NCBI GenBank assembly: GCA_017405115.1 | Contig: JAFRBA010000154.1 | Location: 1 to 20,232, forward strand | DNA length: 20,232 nt | Direction of reading: 5' to 3' | DNA from: Kiritimatiellia bacterium | GTDB taxonomy: Bacteria > Verrucomicrobiota > Kiritimatiellia > RFP12 > UBA1067 | Shown: positions 17,496 through 20,232 of the stretch, piece after piece | Layout of the letters: every line of letters begins with the position of its first letter | How positions within the stretch are numbered: the stretch's first letter is position 1 | Notes under the pieces: model-generated | The model's database searches: none | Seen by the model: only the letters and a program-made list of their open reading frames with translations | What the model was told of the DNA's origin: nothing | Program-made: the position numbers and the translations under genes

Positions 17496-17791
17496 TGGCC
17501 AATATGCCAGATGCCAATGCTAGTCCATCACATCCGGCGTATTTCAGATGTGGTGATTGGAACGAATTGCAAGATGACGATCCTGTCATCATGATTCCTT
17601 ATGAAAACACATTAGACCAATCAAGTGTACTCCTCGTGAGCGGACTTGTAATGTTAATATCAACAATCCTGCTTTTTTTTGCAATAAGAAAACTTCGGAA
17701 TCAAAGGATGTCTGATAGGAATGTAACTCCTACTGTAAATTGTAATGAGACTCTTTACGAGAAGAAAAGCATGTCTGGCTCGAAGCAATGA
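17495..17791 (+). CDS. Small single-pass membrane protein, candidate immunity partner of RHS 2
   Basis: 98 residues. A polar N-terminal part (with DDDP) precedes one membrane segment at about residues 44-64 (SVLLVSGLVMLISTILLFFAI), followed by basic KLRNQR and a hydrophilic tail. The positive-inside rule puts the N-terminus outside and the tail in the cytoplasm. Its ATG overlaps the RHS 2 TAA (TAATG), so translation is probably coupled. It shares the AT-rich composition of the RHS 2 tip. The family is not recognised, and the immunity role is inferred from position, as for the small membrane protein behind RHS 1. Confidence 0.72.
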   Translation: MANMPDANASPSHPAYFRCGDWNELQDDDPVIMIPYENTLDQSSVLLVSGLVMLISTILLFFAIRKLRNQRMSDRNVTPTVNCNETLYEKKSMSGSKQ

Positions 17792-17846
17792 AGCACGCGA
17801 TGTCGCCGAACCGTAGAAGGTATTTTGTGACATCATTACCACAGCA

Positions 17847-18872
17847 GTGAAACTAGTTGTGTCTAAAATGGGAAAAGATCAGACAAAGCACAGTTTTATC
17901 ATAAGCCTAACCGCAATTGGTGGGGGCGCAATGCTAATCGCCGTGATAATTGCTGTAGCCGTTTCGCAAAGCACAAGTCGAGAGAGACCGCATTCGCCAG
18001 CTTCCAAGTCGTCGTCCTCACCAAGTGAAGTGCGCGCCAGACCTGTGCCTCGTGTGTATGCTCATGTTGCCGAGCCGAGCGGTGCAACTGCATGCCCTGC
18101 TGTTGGCATCGTCTGCGGAGAAGATAAGACAACAATCGAACGTTACGATCTGCGCAATGACGCGCTTCGGTCGATTGCGCGGAGGCGCGATCTGTCGGCC
18201 GACGACGTCGCCGCGCTGATGGAATATGTCGCCTCGGCGAATTGTGTCATGCGCGTCGAGCGCGAGGCTGCGCTTAAGAACGACGTCCTAAACCTGCTTC
18301 GGAATCAGAAACTCCAACCAGAAGGCCTTGCCGACTTGCTGTTGGACATGGTCGCGTCCAGGCAGTACGCGCCTGTCATACTCGACTACTGCATCCAGCA
18401 CCTTGGCGCAATGGTCGGCTCGGTTTCCGACGACCTGACGAAAGCGCGAATCCGCGAGACTTTCGTTGCCGCCGCAAAGGACATCGGCGAGACGTATTCC
18501 GGCACTGCGCTGTATTCGCTCGCGGAAATGTCGAACAAATCGAAGTCGGAAAGCGACGAACTGCGCCGTCTGACGGTCTCCGCATGTGGCGAGGGCGCAA
18601 ACCCCATTGCACGAATATCCGCCATTCAGCTTGCTGGCGAACGCGGCTACTGCGAAACACTGCCGATGCTGCGCGGCATTCTCGCCGGAACCCGCCGCGA
18701 CGCCGTCCTCGACATGACTGTCGTCGGCTCGATTGGCCTAATGGGCGACGCAAATGATGTTCAGCTTCTTGAGTCGTTCCGCGCTCGCGGCGGACGTCGC
18801 CTGAAACCGGCCATCGACGCCGCCGTGCAGCGAATCAAGGAACGTCATTCCGCCAATCAAACAAAAAGATGA
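17847..18872 (+). CDS. Membrane-anchored helical-repeat (HEAT-like) protein, function unknown
   Basis: 341 residues from GTG 17847; ATG 17868 is an alternative start seven codons in, and neither has a good Shine-Dalgarno sequence. One N-terminal membrane segment (about residues 16-40, FIISLTAIGGGAMLIAVIIAVAV) is followed by a Ser/Pro/Arg linker (42-72) and a mostly helical body (about 100-340). The C-terminal part has HEAT-like features: ANPIARISAIQLAGERG, ETLPMLRGIL and RRDAVLDMTVVGSIGLMGD. Such arrays usually bind proteins. The body returns to high GC after the AT-rich start. It overlaps the downstream DUF1573/CcdA-like gene by 4 nt, so the two are likely co-translated. The preceding 55 nt hold no clear signal. 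HEAT assignment is tentative. Confidence 0.75.
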   Translation: MKLVVSKMGKDQTKHSFIISLTAIGGGAMLIAVIIAVAVSQSTSRERPHSPASKSSSSPSEVRARPVPRVYAHVAEPSGATACPAVGIVCGEDKTTIERYDLRNDALRSIARRRDLSADDVAALMEYVASANCVMRVEREAALKNDVLNLLRNQKLQPEGLADLLLDMVASRQYAPVILDYCIQHLGAMVGSVSDDLTKARIRETFVAAAKDIGETYSGTALYSLAEMSNKSKSESDELRRLTVSACGEGANPIARISAIQLAGERGYCETLPMLRGILAGTRRDAVLDMTVVGSIGLMGDANDVQLLESFRARGGRRLKPAIDAAVQRIKERHSANQTKR

Positions 18873-19966
18873 TCTTCCGCAATTTTACATTTTTCATTTT
18901 CAATTCTACATTTGCTTCCGCGGTGTTGGCCGGCAATCTTGCCGTGCCGCCGGAGGGCGTCGACTTTGGCGAAATCGCGGCGGGGACGAACTCGGAGAAG
19001 TCCGTATCGGTTCGCAATATCGGGAGTCGCGAGATTCGCATTTCCCGCGTAAAGCCCTGTTGTGGCGCGGAGGCTGCGCTTTCCAAGATGATTCTGAAGG
19101 CGGACGAAGCGGCGGAGCTGACCGTTAAACTCTCGCCGTCTATTCCCGGGCAATTCTCGAAGACGGTACACATCTACTGCGACGATCCGCAGGGGCCTGT
19201 AGTCGCAATCCCGATAGTCGGTACGGCGGTTGCGTCCTCTTCGTCGAGCGTTGCCTCGCGCTACACCCTGCCGGCCGTAGTCCTCGCGGGATTCGCCGAC
19301 GGGTTCAACCCATGCGCGTTTTCGATAGTCATAGCCCTCGCCGGAATCCTCGCCGTTGGCGGACGCCGCCGCCGCGCCCGCATGCTCGGTGGCTGGGCGT
19401 TCTGCCTTGGCTCGTTCCTCACCTACATGGCGATGGGGCTTGGCCTCATGCGGGCGATCCGCGCGCTCGACGGATTCTCCGTCCTGCGCATGGTCTTCAT
19501 GGGGGCGCTGTCGCTCTCGCTCTTCGTCCTCTCGTTCCTCAGTTTCCGCGATGCCTTCCGCTACCGCCGCGCGAAGGTGCCGTCCGTCATCACGCTTCAG
19601 CTTCCGGAGCGTGTGAAGAAGCTAATACGCGTTGTCGCGGAGACGAGCTGGAGCGGCCCGACGGTTGTCGTGGCCGGCGTCGGCTGCGGCATCCTCGTGA
19701 CGCTCCTCGACTCGCTCTGCACCGGGCAGATATACGTGCCAGTCCTGGCTCTCATATCCCGCGAGCCTGGCGCGTGGCGTTCATTCGCGCTTCTCGCTAT
19801 CTACAACCTCGCGTTCATCGCACCTCTTGTCGCTGTGTTCATGCTCGCGGCGAAAGGTGCCGACGCCGCTCAGATGTCGCGCTGGTCGAAGCGCAACGTG
19901 TTCCCGTCCAAGATCGGCCTCGGCGTCATGTTCGCGGCCCTCGGCGCACTCGTCCTTCTCACGTAG
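18869..19966 (+). CDS. DUF1573-like domain fused to a CcdA/DsbD-like membrane domain
   Basis: 365 residues. A short Phe-rich signal-like segment (FRNFTFFIFNSTFASAVLAG) leads into a DUF1573/Hydin-type beta domain (about residues 25-120; VDFGEIAAGTNSEKSVSVRN, with KPCCG at 62-66). A Ser linker follows, then a polytopic domain with about six membrane segments (135-365). It carries DGFNPCAFS (Cys149) and SLCTGQIYVP (Cys284), the two cysteines expected of CcdA/DsbD-type thiol-disulfide transporters. The likely role is passing reducing power across the inner membrane to an extracytoplasmic partner. ATGA overlap with the upstream gene suggests translational coupling. The start-proximal DNA resembles an interspersed repeat. 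A link to the Cys-rich RHS tips is speculative. Confidence 0.82.
   Translation: MIFRNFTFFIFNSTFASAVLAGNLAVPPEGVDFGEIAAGTNSEKSVSVRNIGSREIRISRVKPCCGAEAALSKMILKADEAAELTVKLSPSIPGQFSKTVHIYCDDPQGPVVAIPIVGTAVASSSSSVASRYTLPAVVLAGFADGFNPCAFSIVIALAGILAVGGRRRRARMLGGWAFCLGSFLTYMAMGLGLMRAIRALDGFSVLRMVFMGALSLSLFVLSFLSFRDAFRYRRAKVPSVITLQLPERVKKLIRVVAETSWSGPTVVVAGVGCGILVTLLDSLCTGQIYVPVLALISREPGAWRSFALLAIYNLAFIAPLVAVFMLAAKGADAAQMSRWSKRNVFPSKIGLGVMFAALGALVLLT
18881..18914 (-). repeat. Degenerate AAAGTGTAAAATGGAAAATG-type repeat, inverted copy 2, forming signal-peptide codons
   Basis: The + strand reads AATTTTACATTTTTCATTTTCAATTCTACATTT. Its reverse complement, AAATGTAGAATTGAAAATG then AAAAATGTAAAATT, is the same type of sequence as 2975-3013. 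Read on the + strand it supplies most of the hydrophobic core (NFTFFIFNSTF) of the DUF1573/CcdA-like protein. Confidence 0.55.
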
Positions 19967-19971
19967 CGCTT

Positions 19972-20232
19972 GCGACGCCCTCCGCCTCGTTTGACTTTGG
20001 GTACTGCGGCTGGAACGGGAGGCTCGCCGCAGTAACAAACGCCAACGGATTTGTGGTACAATACGCGTACGACATCATGGATCGCGTGACGAACATATCT
20101 TGGCGCACGGCCAGTGGCGCAACCCTCGGCGGCTTCGCCTACGAGTACGACGCGCTCGGGCGCATCACGTCGCGCAGCCACACGCTCGGCGACCCGTCCC
20201 AGCCGTCGTCCCCGATGTCCCAGTCGTCCCAG
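19972..20232 (+). pseudogene. Headless RHS/YD-repeat fragment (RHS 3), runs off the window
   Basis: The first frame translates as ATPSASFDFGYCGWNGRLAAV, then YAYDIMDRVTNI, GFAYEYDALGRITSRS and a Ser/Gln/Pro repeat loop. This is plainly the middle of an RHS shell. It begins within six bases of the preceding stop, with no signal peptide, ribosome-binding site or start codon. The first in-frame candidates are an internal GTG and an internal ATG inside YD units. The frame is open upstream through the CcdA-like gene (checked back to 19261), but that translation looks like noise. It is most likely the 3' remnant of an RHS gene cut by recombination. A displaced but expressed fragment cannot be excluded, because its end lies outside the window. 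Confidence 0.7.
20195..20232 (+). repeat. Degenerate TCCCAG-type short repeat, copy 3, continues beyond the window
   Basis: CCGTCCCAGCCGTCGTCCCC followed by GATGTCCCAGTCGTCCCAG encodes PSQPSSPMSQSSQ in the RHS 3 fragment. The type and reading frame are the same as at 2667-2699 and 3119-3166 in RHS 1. Confidence 0.6.

Noticed and set aside
19312..20232. A single long gene in the first frame through the CcdA-like region into the RHS 3 fragment
   Set aside because: The frame is open, but its translation before 19966 is Arg/His-rich noise opposite a membrane protein with conserved cysteines; open only because stops are rare at high GC.

Overview
The window is dominated by very large, exported, repeat-rich proteins of the RHS/YD-repeat type, together with proteins rich in Asp-x-Asp-x-Asp-Gly calcium-binding repeats (thrombospondin type 3-like). 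All supported genes lie on the + strand. The style is that of a Verrucomicrobiota-related bacterium (Kiritimatiellota or Lentisphaerota, possibly a gut species). It combines high GC, long runs of DxDxDG repeats, RHS shells with Sec signal peptides, a BspA-like leucine-rich repeat protein, and short degenerate repeats inside coding sequence. This placement is recognition by style and not a search result.

Layout. (1) nt 2-6268: RHS protein 1, whose 5' end lies outside the window. It has N-terminal calcium-binding repeats, an Asp/Glu-rich hinge, a long YD-repeat shell, the canonical RHS core end and an AT-rich variable tip. It is followed by a small multi-pass membrane protein (6282-6602) and a secreted LRR_5 protein (6684-7793), and closed by a 68-nt, almost perfect hairpin (7803-7870). 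(2) nt 7992-12560: a secreted calcium-repeat/LamG-like protein interrupted by one in-frame TAG (8613-8615). It is co-directional, with a 12-nt gap, with RHS protein 2 (12573-17495), which has its own signal peptide. RHS 2 ends in a Cys-rich variable tip and overlaps by one base a small single-pass membrane protein (17495-17791). Then come a membrane-anchored helical-repeat protein (17847-18872) and, overlapping it by 4 nt, a DUF1573 + CcdA/DsbD-like membrane protein (18869-19966). (3) nt 19972-20232: RHS sequence with no head, running off the window.

Reading. Both RHS genes show a GC-rich conserved shell, an AT-rich and unrelated C-terminal tip, and a small membrane protein immediately downstream. 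This is the layout of polymorphic toxin plus immunity loci. Toxin activity is inferred; no catalytic motif was recognised in either tip. The calcium-repeat module is fused to the RHS shell in RHS 1 but is a separate upstream gene for RHS 2. A Cys-x-Cys signature starts the shell in both. The most interesting oddities are the lone amber codon in an otherwise intact gene of about 1,520 codons, the headless RHS fragment abutting the stop of the CcdA-like gene, and three families of short degenerate repeats that are read through in frame inside the RHS genes. One copy appears to supply the signal peptide of the DUF1573 protein.

No tRNA, rRNA, CRISPR array, transposase, VgrG, PAAR or Tc-toxin gene was seen. 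The only non-coding gap over 150 nt is 7794-7991, described below.
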